From NCBI GenBank assembly GCA_017523785.1, contig JAFWVX010000015.1, positions 33,900 through 97,899 on the forward strand: a stretch of DNA of 64,000 bases, given 5' to 3'. Origin of the DNA: Lachnospiraceae bacterium. Lineage in GTDB: Bacteria; Bacillota; Clostridia; Lachnospirales; Lachnospiraceae. A program made the position numbers and the translations under genes. Below are positions 46,785 through 55,514 of this stretch, piece by piece (the stretch's first letter is position 1; every line of letters begins with the position of its first letter). The notes under the pieces were generated by a model that was given only the letters and a program-made list of their open reading frames with translations, searched no databases and was not told the origin of the DNA.

Positions 46785-48891
46785 ATATTTCAGTGAACAA
46801 ATCTCCATAACTCGGCATTGGCCACATCTCTTTATCTACAATCATCTCAAGTTGATCTACATATTCTCTCAACTTATCCATATATTTAACAACTTCATTC
46901 TTGTATTCATTTGCCTTGTCGCTAATATTTTTAATTCCCTGAGCCTTCTTTACACTCTTATCCAATAAATCGACATTGTCTTTTAGATTTCTTATATTCT
47001 TCAATGTCTCTTCCAATAGCTCTCTTTGAACAGATGAGTCTAAATTCTTATCAACTTCGTTAATTGCATTTATAGAATTAGAAAGTCTTGTTGCATAGTG
47101 TATACATGCTGGAAGAACTAACTTCTTAGCAATGTCTATAAGTGCAAGTGCCTCTATATTTGTAATATTGACATAGTTTTCAAGGCCTACCTCATATCTA
47201 CATTTTAGCTCATTTTCACTTAAGATATTAAAACCCTTAAATAATTCTACTACATCCTTATCAATAAAGGCTGGTATTGCATCAACTATGCTCTTTACAC
47301 TGCAAAGTCCTCTCTTCTTAGCCTCTTCTTCCCATTCTTTAGAATATCCATCTCCGCTGAAAATTACTCTCTTATGCTCTTTGAAGTTTTCTTGTATAAT
47401 CTTACGAACATCCTCTTCAAACTTCTTAGACTTAGAAAGCTTGTCAGTTGCCTTTTTAAACTCAGATGCCACTATAGTATTTATAACTGTAATAGGCATT
47501 GCACATGAGTCATTAGAGCCTACCATTCTAAATTCAAACTTATTTCCAGTAAAGGCAAAAGGCGAAGTTCTATTTCTATCAGTAACATCAAGCCAGAGTT
47601 CTGGCAAAGTGTTAATTTGCTTTTTAATTCTACCACCCTGCTTAGAATCAGTTGCAAAACCATTTTTTATAAAATTATCTACTACATCATTTAACTGCTC
47701 ACCTATAAAGCAAGAAATTATAGAAGGTGGTGCCTCACTTGCACCAAGTCTCTGTTCCTTACCAGGTGTTGCACATGATGCTCTTAAAAGCAATGCATAC
47801 TTATCTACTGCAGCAATTATACAAGATAGAACGAGCATAAATTGTAAATTTTCATGAGGTGTATTGCCAGGATTCAATAAGTTTAGACCTTTGTCAGTCA
47901 CAAGAGACCAGTTATTATGTTTACCTGAACCATTCACCCACTTAAATGGTTTTTCGTGGAGTAGGCAAACCATATTGTGCTTCTCAGCAACTCTCTTAAG
48001 TGTCTCCATAACAAGTTGGTTGTGGTCACAAGAAATATTTGCTTCCTCATAATTACAAGCTAACTCGTGTTGTCTTGGTGCAACTTCATTGTGCTGAGTC
48101 TTAGCTGGAACTCCAAGAAGCCATAACTCTTCATCAACCTCTTTCATAAACTTTAAAACTTTTGGTTTTATAGCGCCGTAATAGTGGTCGTCAAGTTCCT
48201 GTCCTTTAGCAGACTTAGCTCCAACTAAAGTTCTTCCACAGTATACTAAATCTTTTCTTTGTAAAAATTTATCCTTATCAACTAAGAAATATTCCTGCTC
48301 TACTCCAAGCATTGAATAGACATTCTTAGCAGACTTCTTAAATAACTTCAATAATTTAATAGACTCATTACTAATAACTTGCATACTTCTTAGTAGTGGA
48401 GTCTTGTTGTCGAGTGCTTCACCACCATATGATATAAAAGCCGTTGGTATACAAAGGGTAACTGAATCATCTATCTTTCTTAAAAATGCAGGACTTGTAC
48501 AATCCCAGATAGTATAGCCTCTTGCCTCAAAAGTCGCTCTCAAATTTCCAGTTGGAAAAGAAGATGCATCTGTCTCACCTTTAATCAATTCTTTTCCACT
48601 GAACTCTAAGATTGGCTTCTTACCTTGCTCAGTTCTTAAGAATGAATTTTGTTTTTCAGCAATGCTGTCATTCAATGGCTCAAACCAATGTGTATAGTGA
48701 GTCGCACCATTCTCGAGAGCCCAATTCATAATTCCATTGGCAACATACTTAGACAATGATGAGTCAAGTTCTACCCCATCACTAATAGTCTTCTTCAATT
48801 TCTCATAGACAGTCTTAGGTAGATACTTTTTCATCATAGTATCATTAAATACATTTTTACCATAGTCTTTGTTTAGTTTAAATTCACTCAT
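46783..48891 (-). CDS. glnN: Glutamine synthetase, type III
   Basis: 702 residues, the size of the GSIII (GlnN) family of Bacteroidetes and Clostridia and much longer than GSI. Characteristic stretches are GVEQEYFLVDKD (near residue 195), HNEVAPRQHELACNYEEANI, FKWVNGSGKHNNWSLVTDKG and the ATP/glutamate region NRTSPFAFTGNKFEFRMVGS. It condenses ammonia with glutamate. It begins 9 nt after rnfB, so it appears to be the last gene of the Rnf transcript, with no room for its own promoter except inside rnfB. Confidence 0.96.
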   Translation of the reverse strand: MSEFKLNKDYGKNVFNDTMMKKYLPKTVYEKLKKTISDGVELDSSLSKYVANGIMNWALENGATHYTHWFEPLNDSIAEKQNSFLRTEQGKKPILEFSGKELIKGETDASSFPTGNLRATFEARGYTIWDCTSPAFLRKIDDSVTLCIPTAFISYGGEALDNKTPLLRSMQVISNESIKLLKLFKKSAKNVYSMLGVEQEYFLVDKDKFLQRKDLVYCGRTLVGAKSAKGQELDDHYYGAIKPKVLKFMKEVDEELWLLGVPAKTQHNEVAPRQHELACNYEEANISCDHNQLVMETLKRVAEKHNMVCLLHEKPFKWVNGSGKHNNWSLVTDKGLNLLNPGNTPHENLQFMLVLSCIIAAVDKYALLLRASCATPGKEQRLGASEAPPSIISCFIGEQLNDVVDNFIKNGFATDSKQGGRIKKQINTLPELWLDVTDRNRTSPFAFTGNKFEFRMVGSNDSCAMPITVINTIVASEFKKATDKLSKSKKFEEDVRKIIQENFKEHKRVIFSGDGYSKEWEEEAKKRGLCSVKSIVDAIPAFIDKDVVELFKGFNILSENELKCRYEVGLENYVNITNIEALALIDIAKKLVLPACIHYATRLSNSINAINEVDKNLDSSVQRELLEETLKNIRNLKDNVDLLDKSVKKAQGIKNISDKANEYKNEVVKYMDKLREYVDQLEMIVDKEMWPMPSYGDLFTEI

Positions 48892-48900
48892 AATATTCTC

Positions 48901-49686
48901 CTAACTAATGCATTTACGTGGACATTTTTTAGCACAGTCACCACAATCGTCACATTTATCGAAATTCATAACTGCCACATTATTTGTAACTTTTATTGCA
49001 TCCTTAGTACAAGTTTTCTCACACATTCCACATCCTATGCATGAAACCTTACATGCATCCATTGCGAGTTTGCCCTTATCTTTATTTGAACATACCACCT
49101 TATGTTGCTTTCCATAAGGAACTAAGTCAATAACCTTCATAGGACATATATTGATACATGCCTTACAAGCGACACATTTTTCTTCATCAACTTTTGCGAC
49201 GCCATCAACTATATGAATAGCATCAAACTTACATGCACTTACACAGCTTCCATATCCAAGACAAGCATTAATACATTTCTTCTCGCCTGTATTTGGAAGT
49301 AATGCCGCCAAGCGACAGTCCTTTGTGCCATTATACTCATAAACCTTATTTGAATTGATACAAGTTCCATCACAATGAACGAAAGCGACCATTTTAGTTG
49401 TTTCACCTGCAGACACTCCCATAACTTCACTAATCTTTGTTGCTACAGAAGCACCACCTACAGGGCAGGCATTTACAGCTGCCTCACCTTTTACAATTGC
49501 TTCCGCAAGTGCATCACAGCCAGCAAATCCACAGCCACCACAGTTATTTCCAGGGAGACAGTCTCTAACCTTTATAACTTTTTCATCAACTTCAACCTTA
49601 AATACTTCTGAAGAAATACCAAGGAAAATACCAATTATAAGTGCAATGAGCGATATTAAAACTACTGAACAAATTATAATTTGCAT
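48901..49686 (-). CDS. rnfB: Rnf complex ferredoxin subunit RnfB
   Basis: 261 residues: one N-terminal membrane helix (IIICSVVLISLIALIIGIFLG), the four-Cys Fe-S domain (CLPGNNCGGCGFAGC...CPVGG), then cysteine clusters CINACLGYGSCVSAC, CVACKACINICP, CIGCGMCEKTC and CDDCGDCAKKCP. It therefore holds several [4Fe-4S] centres, as in clostridial RnfB, and is the likely entry point for electrons from reduced ferredoxin. It is last of the six rnf genes. Confidence 0.96.
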   Translation of the reverse strand: MQIIICSVVLISLIALIIGIFLGISSEVFKVEVDEKVIKVRDCLPGNNCGGCGFAGCDALAEAIVKGEAAVNACPVGGASVATKISEVMGVSAGETTKMVAFVHCDGTCINSNKVYEYNGTKDCRLAALLPNTGEKKCINACLGYGSCVSACKFDAIHIVDGVAKVDEEKCVACKACINICPMKVIDLVPYGKQHKVVCSNKDKGKLAMDACKVSCIGCGMCEKTCTKDAIKVTNNVAVMNFDKCDDCGDCAKKCPRKCIS

Positions 49687-49695
49687 ATTCTCCCC

Positions 49696-50289
49696 CTAAC
49701 CAAAATTTAAATTTGAAAAACCTGTAAATGCAATAGCCATTAGGCAGGCGATTATCAATACTATTGGTTTTCCTTTAAAACTTTCTGGTATATCATTTCC
49801 TTCAATCTTCTCTCTTATACTTGCCATAAGTATAAGTGAAATACAAAATCCTAAACTAGTTCCTAGTGCATATACCATTCCCCTAACGAAGTTTGAATAA
49901 TCTTGTGCAACAGTAAGTGCTACACCGAGAACTGCACAGTTAGTTGTAATAAGTGGAAGGTAAATTCCAAGAGCCTTGTAAAGTGCAGGTACAAACTTCT
50001 TCAAAAACATCTCAAGGAACTGCACTAAGCAGGCGATTACCATAATAAATGCAATCGTCTGTAAATATGTTAAATCTAATCCAAATACTCCATTCTTCTC
50101 TAAAAAAACATTATTTATTCCAAAGGTCACAGCAGTAGCGATAAGTATTACGAATATAACAGCCGCACCCATACCCTTTGCTGTCTCAACTTTATTTGAA
50201 ACACCAACGAAGGCACAGATACCAAGGAATCTTGATAGCACAACATTTGAAATAAGAGCTGCAGATATAATTATAACAATATATTCCAT
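49696..50289 (-). CDS. rnfA: Rnf complex membrane subunit RnfA
   Basis: 197 residues with six membrane helices and no hydrophilic domain. FLGICAFVGVSNKVETAKGM and LIMASIREKIEGNDIPESFKG are typical of RnfA/NqrE; the early CAF and later TNCAVLGVA cysteines match those that bind a membrane-embedded cluster in this family. It forms, with RnfE, the ion-translocating core. It lies one base after rnfE. Confidence 0.95.
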   Translation of the reverse strand: MEYIVIIISAALISNVVLSRFLGICAFVGVSNKVETAKGMGAAVIFVILIATAVTFGINNVFLEKNGVFGLDLTYLQTIAFIMVIACLVQFLEMFLKKFVPALYKALGIYLPLITTNCAVLGVALTVAQDYSNFVRGMVYALGTSLGFCISLILMASIREKIEGNDIPESFKGKPIVLIIACLMAIAFTGFSNLNFG

Positions 50290-50290
50290 A

Positions 50291-50986
50291 TTACTTTTCC
50301 TCCTCTGCAGTTACTGGCTGTTTGTGTAAAGTACAATGTAGGCAGTCATTGTTGCAGCCATCTTTTTTATTTGTTGCACTAGGCAAGTTTAATCTATTTT
50401 GAATTGCAGTTAAGAATGCAAGAACTAAGAAGGCACCAGGTGGCAATACAAATAACGCTGCTCTATAATTCTCAGGCACAAATGTAAATCCATAAATTGA
50501 ACCAGAGCCAATAAGTTCTCTAATTGCACTTATAAGAATTATGCCAAGTGTAAATCCTAATCCCATTCCAATTCCATCACCAATAGAATGAATCACTTTA
50601 TTTTTACCTGCAAATGCTTCTGCTCTTCCAAATATAATACAGTTAACAACTATAAGTGGAATATAGATTCCAAGTGACTCATAGAGTGCTGGGAAATATG
50701 CTTTTATAGTGAACTCAATAAGAGTAACAAATGAAGCAACTATAACTATATAGATAGGTATTCTCACTCTGTCAGGAATTATATTTCTAACAAGCGAGAT
50801 AAGTGCATTTGAAGCAACAAGTACTGCTGTAGTTGAGAGTCCCATACCAATTGCATTAGAGACACTCGTAGTTACAGCAAGAGTTGGACACATACCAATC
50901 ATCAAAATCAAAATAGGGTTTTCTGTAACTATTCCATTGAATATACATCCAAGGAAGGATAATTTTTTCTCATTATCTTTTTCCAT
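50291..50986 (-). CDS. rnfE: Rnf complex membrane subunit RnfE
   Basis: 231 residues from the ATG at 50986, one base after the rnfG stop and behind a GGGGG ribosome site. A longer reading from 51079 overlaps rnfG by about 90 bp and adds a non-homologous tail. It shows FNGIVTENPILILMIGMCPT and an NCIIFGRAEAFA cysteine motif like RnfA, six membrane helices, and a Cys-rich C-terminal tail (DGCNNDCLHC) that is unusual and could bind metal. It pairs with RnfA. Confidence 0.94.
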   Translation of the reverse strand: MEKDNEKKLSFLGCIFNGIVTENPILILMIGMCPTLAVTTSVSNAIGMGLSTTAVLVASNALISLVRNIIPDRVRIPIYIVIVASFVTLIEFTIKAYFPALYESLGIYIPLIVVNCIIFGRAEAFAGKNKVIHSIGDGIGMGLGFTLGIILISAIRELIGSGSIYGFTFVPENYRAALFVLPPGAFLVLAFLTAIQNRLNLPSATNKKDGCNNDCLHCTLHKQPVTAEEEK

Positions 50987-50987
50987 A

Positions 50988-51566
50988 CTATTTACCCCCA
51001 TCCATAGTTGCTGCTCTACTTGCAAACATACATGCAAGCGACATAGCTTGTTTAAATGCAGTTGATGATATAGTCGCACCTGAAATAGTGTCTACCTCTG
51101 ATACATTATCATGACTATGGTCAAGCCAACTATCCAAGAACCATTGTTCAGTCGTTTTCATTCCAAGCCCAGGTGTTTCAGATGGAACATTTGCATATCT
51201 AACACCAGTAACTTTTCCAGTCTTATCAAATCCAACTATAAGATTTAATGGACCACCATAGCCTTTTGAAGTGCACTGAACTATATATCCAATAATATCT
51301 CCACTTTCATTTTTACATCTAAGAACTGCACCATCCCCATTTAATGAAGCATCATAACCAGCAGATGCACCTACGACATCTGAAACTATATCTTCAGATG
51401 AGTAGTAGCCAGGACAAACTTCATTAAATGCTTTTAACTGAGCTTCAAGGTTTGTTCTATCTATCGCCTGTTGAGTCCAAACTTTAGTAAAAGCCAAAAC
51501 CGTAACTAAAACTAAAGTTATGACAAATAACATAATTGCATCTTTTAATATACCTAATATCTTCAT
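50988..51566 (-). CDS. rnfG: Rnf complex FMN-binding subunit RnfG
   Basis: About 192 residues from the ATG at 51566, one base after the rnfD stop with GGAGGG 8 nt upstream. An in-frame upstream start at 51587 lacks this. One N-terminal membrane helix is followed by an extracytoplasmic FMN-binding domain with the flavinylation motif SGATISSTAF (about residues 163-172), where FMN is attached to Thr. ApbE, encoded at 56157, is the enzyme that makes this bond. Confidence 0.95.
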   Translation of the reverse strand: MKILGILKDAIMLFVITLVLVTVLAFTKVWTQQAIDRTNLEAQLKAFNEVCPGYYSSEDIVSDVVGASAGYDASLNGDGAVLRCKNESGDIIGYIVQCTSKGYGGPLNLIVGFDKTGKVTGVRYANVPSETPGLGMKTTEQWFLDSWLDHSHDNVSEVDTISGATISSTAFKQAMSLACMFASRAATMDGGK

Positions 51567-51567
51567 A

Positions 51568-52512
51568 CTACTTTCCCTCCTTGCCAAATGCTGTAGGAAT
51601 AGTAAATGATTCTATAAGTGGAACTAAAAGATTTGATATTAAAATGACATATGAAACACTCTCAGCAGACTTTCCAAATAATCTAAACACTCCAGTAAGA
51701 ACTCCCAAAAGTATTCCGTATAAAATTTTTCCAAGTGGTGTAATAGGTGAGGTGACATAGTCAGTGGCCATAAAGAAGGCTCCAAAGATAAGTCCTCCGC
51801 CCAATACTTCACCAACTATATAATTAATATTTGTAGTTTTACCCTGTCCAAACATCATAATAAATACAACAAAGGTAAAAATATATACAAGTGGTATTCT
51901 CAAATCAATAACTTTTTTAACAACTAAATAAATCGCTCCTAGAAGCAAACAAATGGCAGATACCTCTCCAATTGTACCAGGTATATAACCAAATAACATA
52001 TCAAGTAAGTTTACTTCGTGACCATTCTTAAGTAACAAGAGAGGTGTAGCAGATGTATATGCATCAACAGACATTCTTGATGTAAAGTTATTCATATAAC
52101 CTGCAAATGAAATTAGGCAGAAACATCTTCCCGCAAGTGCAGGGTTCATAAAGTTCTGTCCAAGTCCTCCAAATAACATTTTCACAATCACTATTGCGAA
52201 AAATGCACCAACAACTGGCACAAAGATAGGAACCTCTGGTGGCATATTAAGTCCAAGTATAAGTCCCGTAACTACACAAGATAAATCAAATATAGTGTTC
52301 TTTCTCTTAACTATAATATTAAATAGAGTTTCACTTAAAATTGCTGTAACTACTGACACAATCACAACTATTGCAGCATTCATGCCAAATCTAAGTATTC
52401 CCCATGCAGTAGCAGGGAGCATTGCGATTATCACATCAAGCATTATAGAACTAGTGCTTATTGTATCTTTAACATGAGGAGAGCTTTGTACATTCAAATT
52501 CAAATTCATCAC
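51568..52512 (-). CDS. rnfD: Rnf complex membrane subunit RnfD
   Basis: 314 residues with eight to ten membrane helices, starting with NVQSSPHVKDTISTSSIMLD, the characteristic RnfD/NqrB N-terminus. YTSATPLLLL (near residue 160) matches the second covalent FMN site of this family, [S/T]-x-A-T-P. ATDYVTSPITPLGK is also typical. It overlaps rnfC by 4 bp. Confidence 0.95.
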   Translation of the reverse strand: MMNLNLNVQSSPHVKDTISTSSIMLDVIIAMLPATAWGILRFGMNAAIVVIVSVVTAILSETLFNIIVKRKNTIFDLSCVVTGLILGLNMPPEVPIFVPVVGAFFAIVIVKMLFGGLGQNFMNPALAGRCFCLISFAGYMNNFTSRMSVDAYTSATPLLLLKNGHEVNLLDMLFGYIPGTIGEVSAICLLLGAIYLVVKKVIDLRIPLVYIFTFVVFIMMFGQGKTTNINYIVGEVLGGGLIFGAFFMATDYVTSPITPLGKILYGILLGVLTGVFRLFGKSAESVSYVILISNLLVPLIESFTIPTAFGKEGK

Positions 52513-53840
52513 TTTACCTCCTCTTTCTTACTATTTAAATAATTGCCGACTGCTGACTTCATATAACTAAAATATGGAGTTAGAGATTTTTTAGCAGGAC
52601 ATACATAACTGCAGCATCCACAAGTTATACACTCAGGCCCATTAAGTTTTATATACTCTTCATAATTTTCTGACTTGGCAGCCTTAAGCATTCTAGTTGG
52701 AAGCAGATTGATTGGACATGCACTTACACATCTTCCACAGTTTATACAATTAGTCTCTTTCTCATTTGAAAGCGGATCCTTAGAAAATGCAAGTAGTGCA
52801 GAACTATTTTTTGAAACTGGCATATCAAGAGTAAATACAGGCATTCCCATCATAGGTCCACCGCTTACAATCTTTTTAGGGTCAATATTAAATCCGCCAG
52901 CTGCTTCAACAACTTCTTTATAACTAATTCCAAATCTAACATTTAAATTCGCTGTGTCATTATAACAGTCACCAGACAATGTCATAATTCTTCTTAGAAG
53001 TGGTGTTGACTTGCACACTGCATTTCCAATAGATATCACTGTGTCAACATTGTCAACTATACATCCAACATCAGCAGGCAAAGTAGAAACATTAATTTTT
53101 CTACCAGTAATAGCATATATTAATTGTCGCTCACCACCTTGAGGATATTTTGTCTTCATGAGTGCTGTCTCAATATTTGATATAGAACTACAAGCTAAGG
53201 TGATTTTATCAAATGCAGCTTTTTTATTATCTTCTACACAAATTACACCCTTCGCTCTTGGGAACAATTTCAATATACATTGAAGACCTTTAACTAAGAT
53301 CTCAGTCTCTTCTATCATGAGACGATAATCAGAAGTGAGATATGGTTCACACTCAGCACCATTTACAAGTATGTAGTCAATATTATTAGGTTCCTTAGGT
53401 GAAAGTTTTACATGAGTTGGGAAACTTGCGCCACCGAGACCAACTATACCTGCATCTTTAATTATTTTAATGATTTCTTCATTTGACAATGAATTAAAAT
53501 CACGCTCTAATCCAAAACCCTTGATGGCATCATACTTTTCATCATTCTCAATAACTATGCTTTCTACTCTTTGTCCGCCAACTGAAAGTCGATCTTCAAT
53601 TGCTGTAACTTTTCCAGATACAGATGAAAGCACATTTGCCGAAATGAATCCATCAGCCTCGCCAATTATTTGTCCAACTAAAACATTATCACCAACCTTT
53701 ACACAAGGTTTAGCCTTAGCACCTATATGCTGTTGCATAGGGAATACTAAAACCTTTCCTGCATTGACGACTTTTATAGCCTTATCTTTAGATTGGTCTT
53801 TTTGCTCACAAGGATGAACGCCATGCTTAAATGTATACAT
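52509..53840 (-). CDS. rnfC: Rnf complex NADH-dehydrogenase subunit RnfC
   Basis: 443 residues from the ATG at 53840, preceded by AAGGGGG. An in-frame upstream start at 53867 lies in the efp terminator. It begins FKHGVHPCEQKDQSKDKAI, contains the NADH/FMN region GLGGASFPTHVKLSP with LVNGAECEPYLT, and ends with two [4Fe-4S] motifs (CINCGRCVSACP and CITCGCCSYVCP). RnfC passes electrons to NAD+. It is first of the order C-D-G-E-A-B, as in acetogens and other Clostridia. Confidence 0.95.
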   Translation of the reverse strand: MYTFKHGVHPCEQKDQSKDKAIKVVNAGKVLVFPMQQHIGAKAKPCVKVGDNVLVGQIIGEADGFISANVLSSVSGKVTAIEDRLSVGGQRVESIVIENDEKYDAIKGFGLERDFNSLSNEEIIKIIKDAGIVGLGGASFPTHVKLSPKEPNNIDYILVNGAECEPYLTSDYRLMIEETEILVKGLQCILKLFPRAKGVICVEDNKKAAFDKITLACSSISNIETALMKTKYPQGGERQLIYAITGRKINVSTLPADVGCIVDNVDTVISIGNAVCKSTPLLRRIMTLSGDCYNDTANLNVRFGISYKEVVEAAGGFNIDPKKIVSGGPMMGMPVFTLDMPVSKNSSALLAFSKDPLSNEKETNCINCGRCVSACPINLLPTRMLKAAKSENYEEYIKLNGPECITCGCCSYVCPAKKSLTPYFSYMKSAVGNYLNSKKEEVK

Positions 53841-53853
53841 TAATCCCCCTTCT

Positions 53854-53883
53854 AAAACAAAAAGCATAACAAATTAGTTATGC
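53854..53883 (-). terminator. Weak terminator/attenuator between efp and rnfC
   Basis: On the minus strand the 7-bp stem GCATAAC/GTTATGC (53883-53877 with 53870-53864) with a 6-nt loop is followed by TTTTTGTTTT. The stem contains the efp stop codon, and the rnfC ribosome site begins just after the T tract. The stem is short and AT-rich, so read-through into rnf is likely. Confidence 0.65.
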
Positions 53884-54432
53884 TCTTGATTCATACTTAC
53901 CAGTTTCTGTAGAAACGATAATCTTTTCTCCCTTATCGATGAAAAGTGGCACCATTACAGTTGCACCAGTTTCTACAGTAGCAGGCTTCATAGCACCTGT
54001 CTGAGTATCACCCTTAACACCTGGCTCTGTATCAGTTACTTCAAGTGTTACTTTGAGTGGTGGCTCGACACTAAAGACTTTGCCATTATAAAACATTACC
54101 TTACATGTTTCATTCTCTTTGACAAAAGTCATTACATCTCCAACCTGCTCTGGTGAAAGTGCAATCTGCTCGTAAGTGTTGTTATTCATAAAGTTGTACA
54201 TTCCATCGTTATAAAGATACTGCATATCAACTCTATCAATAACAGCCTGATTAAACTTTTCTGTAGGTCTAAAAGTTTTTTCGATAACTCCCCCATTAAT
54301 TATGTCACGAAGTTTTGTTCTAACGAATGCTGCACCCTTTCCTGGTTTAACATGTTGGAACTCCATAATTTGACAAACTTGTCCTTCAATTTCAAGTGTC
54401 AAACCGTTTTTAAATTCTCCTGCTGAAATCAT
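53878..54432 (-). CDS. efp: Translation elongation factor P
   Basis: 184 residues in three beta-barrel domains. It begins [18 protein letters not shown]. The modification-site loop is [16 protein letters not shown] with the conserved lysine at about residue 32. The C-terminus contains [19 protein letters not shown] with [12 protein letters not shown] relieves stalling at polyproline. No lysine-modifying enzyme (EpmA/B or YmfI type) is adjacent. Confidence 0.97.
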   Translation of the reverse strand: MISAGEFKNGLTLEIEGQVCQIMEFQHVKPGKGAAFVRTKLRDIINGGVIEKTFRPTEKFNQAVIDRVDMQYLYNDGMYNFMNNNTYEQIALSPEQVGDVMTFVKENETCKVMFYNGKVFSVEPPLKVTLEVTDTEPGVKGDTQTGAMKPATVETGATVMVPLFIDKGEKIIVSTETGKYESRA

Positions 54433-54447
54433 ATAATCCTCCCAAAT

Positions 54448-54984
54448 TTATTTAATAAATATATGACATTTTACTTTATTGGCATAATTATATATAGCCA
54501 ATGCTTCCATAAATACACTGTTAAGCTTTTTATCATCAACGTCTATAATATAATTTGCCAGTTCTTCATAGTATGGTTTCATCTCGTCCATCTTCTTCTC
54601 TATACTTAGTACTGACATATTATTTGAATTATCAATACTTACACCGTCTTTTTTAAGTCTCTCCATCACAGTATCAGCTTTCGCTCTTAGATATATTACT
54701 CTTCCACTAGTTTTTATTATTCTGCGATTTTCCTCATCTCTTGCACCATCCGATGAGAGTGAAACAATCATTCCCTGCTTTACATCATTTTTCAAAATAC
54801 TTTTTTCTAAATTGCAAAAGTAGTCTATTCCATTTGAACTTATCACTTCATATTTTGTTTTGCCCTCTTTTTCTTCTATCATTAAATCCGTGTCTATAAA
54901 CTTGAGATCCTTTCTTGAAGCTATAAGTTTCCCAACAATGGTCTTTCCTGTTCCATGATATCCAGCTAAATAAATCGTCTCCAT
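54448..54984 (-). CDS. Shikimate-kinase-like P-loop protein with degenerate active site
   Basis: 178 residues with the shikimate kinase fold: Walker A AGYHGTGKTIVG (residues 7-18) and the DTD motif (residues 31-33) are present. Compared with AroK, the shikimate-binding FR is FC (56-57), the GGG loop is SSDG (77-80) and the arginine before the final PLY segment is gone (EMKPYY). The protein could still bind ATP but is unlikely to phosphorylate shikimate. The position next to efp is where aroK often lies in Firmicutes, so this looks like a repurposed aroK copy. Confidence 0.75.
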   Translation of the reverse strand: METIYLAGYHGTGKTIVGKLIASRKDLKFIDTDLMIEEKEGKTKYEVISSNGIDYFCNLEKSILKNDVKQGMIVSLSSDGARDEENRRIIKTSGRVIYLRAKADTVMERLKKDGVSIDNSNNMSVLSIEKKMDEMKPYYEELANYIIDVDDKKLNSVFMEALAIYNYANKVKCHIFIK

Positions 54985-54990
54985 ATTGCT

Positions 54991-55452
54991 CTACTTCTTT
55001 TTCTTAGTTGGTTTGATTTTTTCTACTTCATCATTGAAGTTCTCTATTTCTTTGAACTCTCTATAAACTGATGCAAATCTTATATAGGCAATATCATCAA
55101 TCTTTTTAAGTTTCTTCAATACAAGTTCACCTATTTCTATACTCTTAATTTCTGGCCCGTCTCTTAAAGATATTTCCTTCTCAACCTCATCGACAAGTTT
55201 ATCAATAACTTTTGACGAAATCGGCCTTTTTATACAAGAATACAATACACCCTTTCTCAACTTCTCTTTACTAAATGGTTCTCTAGTAGAATCTTTCTTT
55301 ACAACCAAAATTGGAGAAGTTTCAATCTTCTCATATGTAGTAAATCTTTTTTTGCATTCTATGCACTCACGTCTCCTTCTTACAGAATAATCCTCGTTTC
55401 TTCTTGAGTCAATTACCTTAGTATCAGGAGCCTTGCAGAATGGGCACATCAT
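54991..55452 (-). CDS. nrdR: Transcriptional repressor NrdR
   Basis: 153 residues with the N-terminal zinc ribbon CPFCKAPDTKVIDSRR...CIECKKRF and an ATP-cone (about residues 47-137; VVKKDSTREPFSKEKLRKGV). NrdR represses ribonucleotide reductase genes in response to ATP/dATP. A strong AGGAGG site precedes it. The first two codons are both ATG, so the start may be one codon later. A Lys-rich tail (KIKPTKKKK) is present. Confidence 0.97.
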   Translation of the reverse strand: MMCPFCKAPDTKVIDSRRNEDYSVRRRRECIECKKRFTTYEKIETSPILVVKKDSTREPFSKEKLRKGVLYSCIKRPISSKVIDKLVDEVEKEISLRDGPEIKSIEIGELVLKKLKKIDDIAYIRFASVYREFKEIENFNDEVEKIKPTKKKK

Positions 55453-55485
55453 AATAATGGTCCTCCTATTGCATATTAAAGTTAT

Positions 55486-55514
55486 ATTTTACTATATATT
55501 GTGTTTTTTTGCAA
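55486..55514 (-). promoter_or_regulatory. Probable promoter of nrdR
   Basis: On the minus strand, TTGCAA (55514-55509), 17-nt spacer, TAAAAT (55491-55486), at the 3' end of rdgB. This is the one spot in the block where a 39-nt gap and a good promoter coincide. Confidence 0.6.

Noticed and set aside
47288-47857. A 189-codon plus-strand reading frame opposite glnN
   Set aside because: Antisense shadow of glnN with no ribosome site or recognisable domain.
50987-51079. Upstream start for RnfE giving an extra 31 residues
   Set aside because: It overlaps rnfG by about 90 bp, has no homology to RnfE, and a good ribosome site precedes the ATG at 50986.
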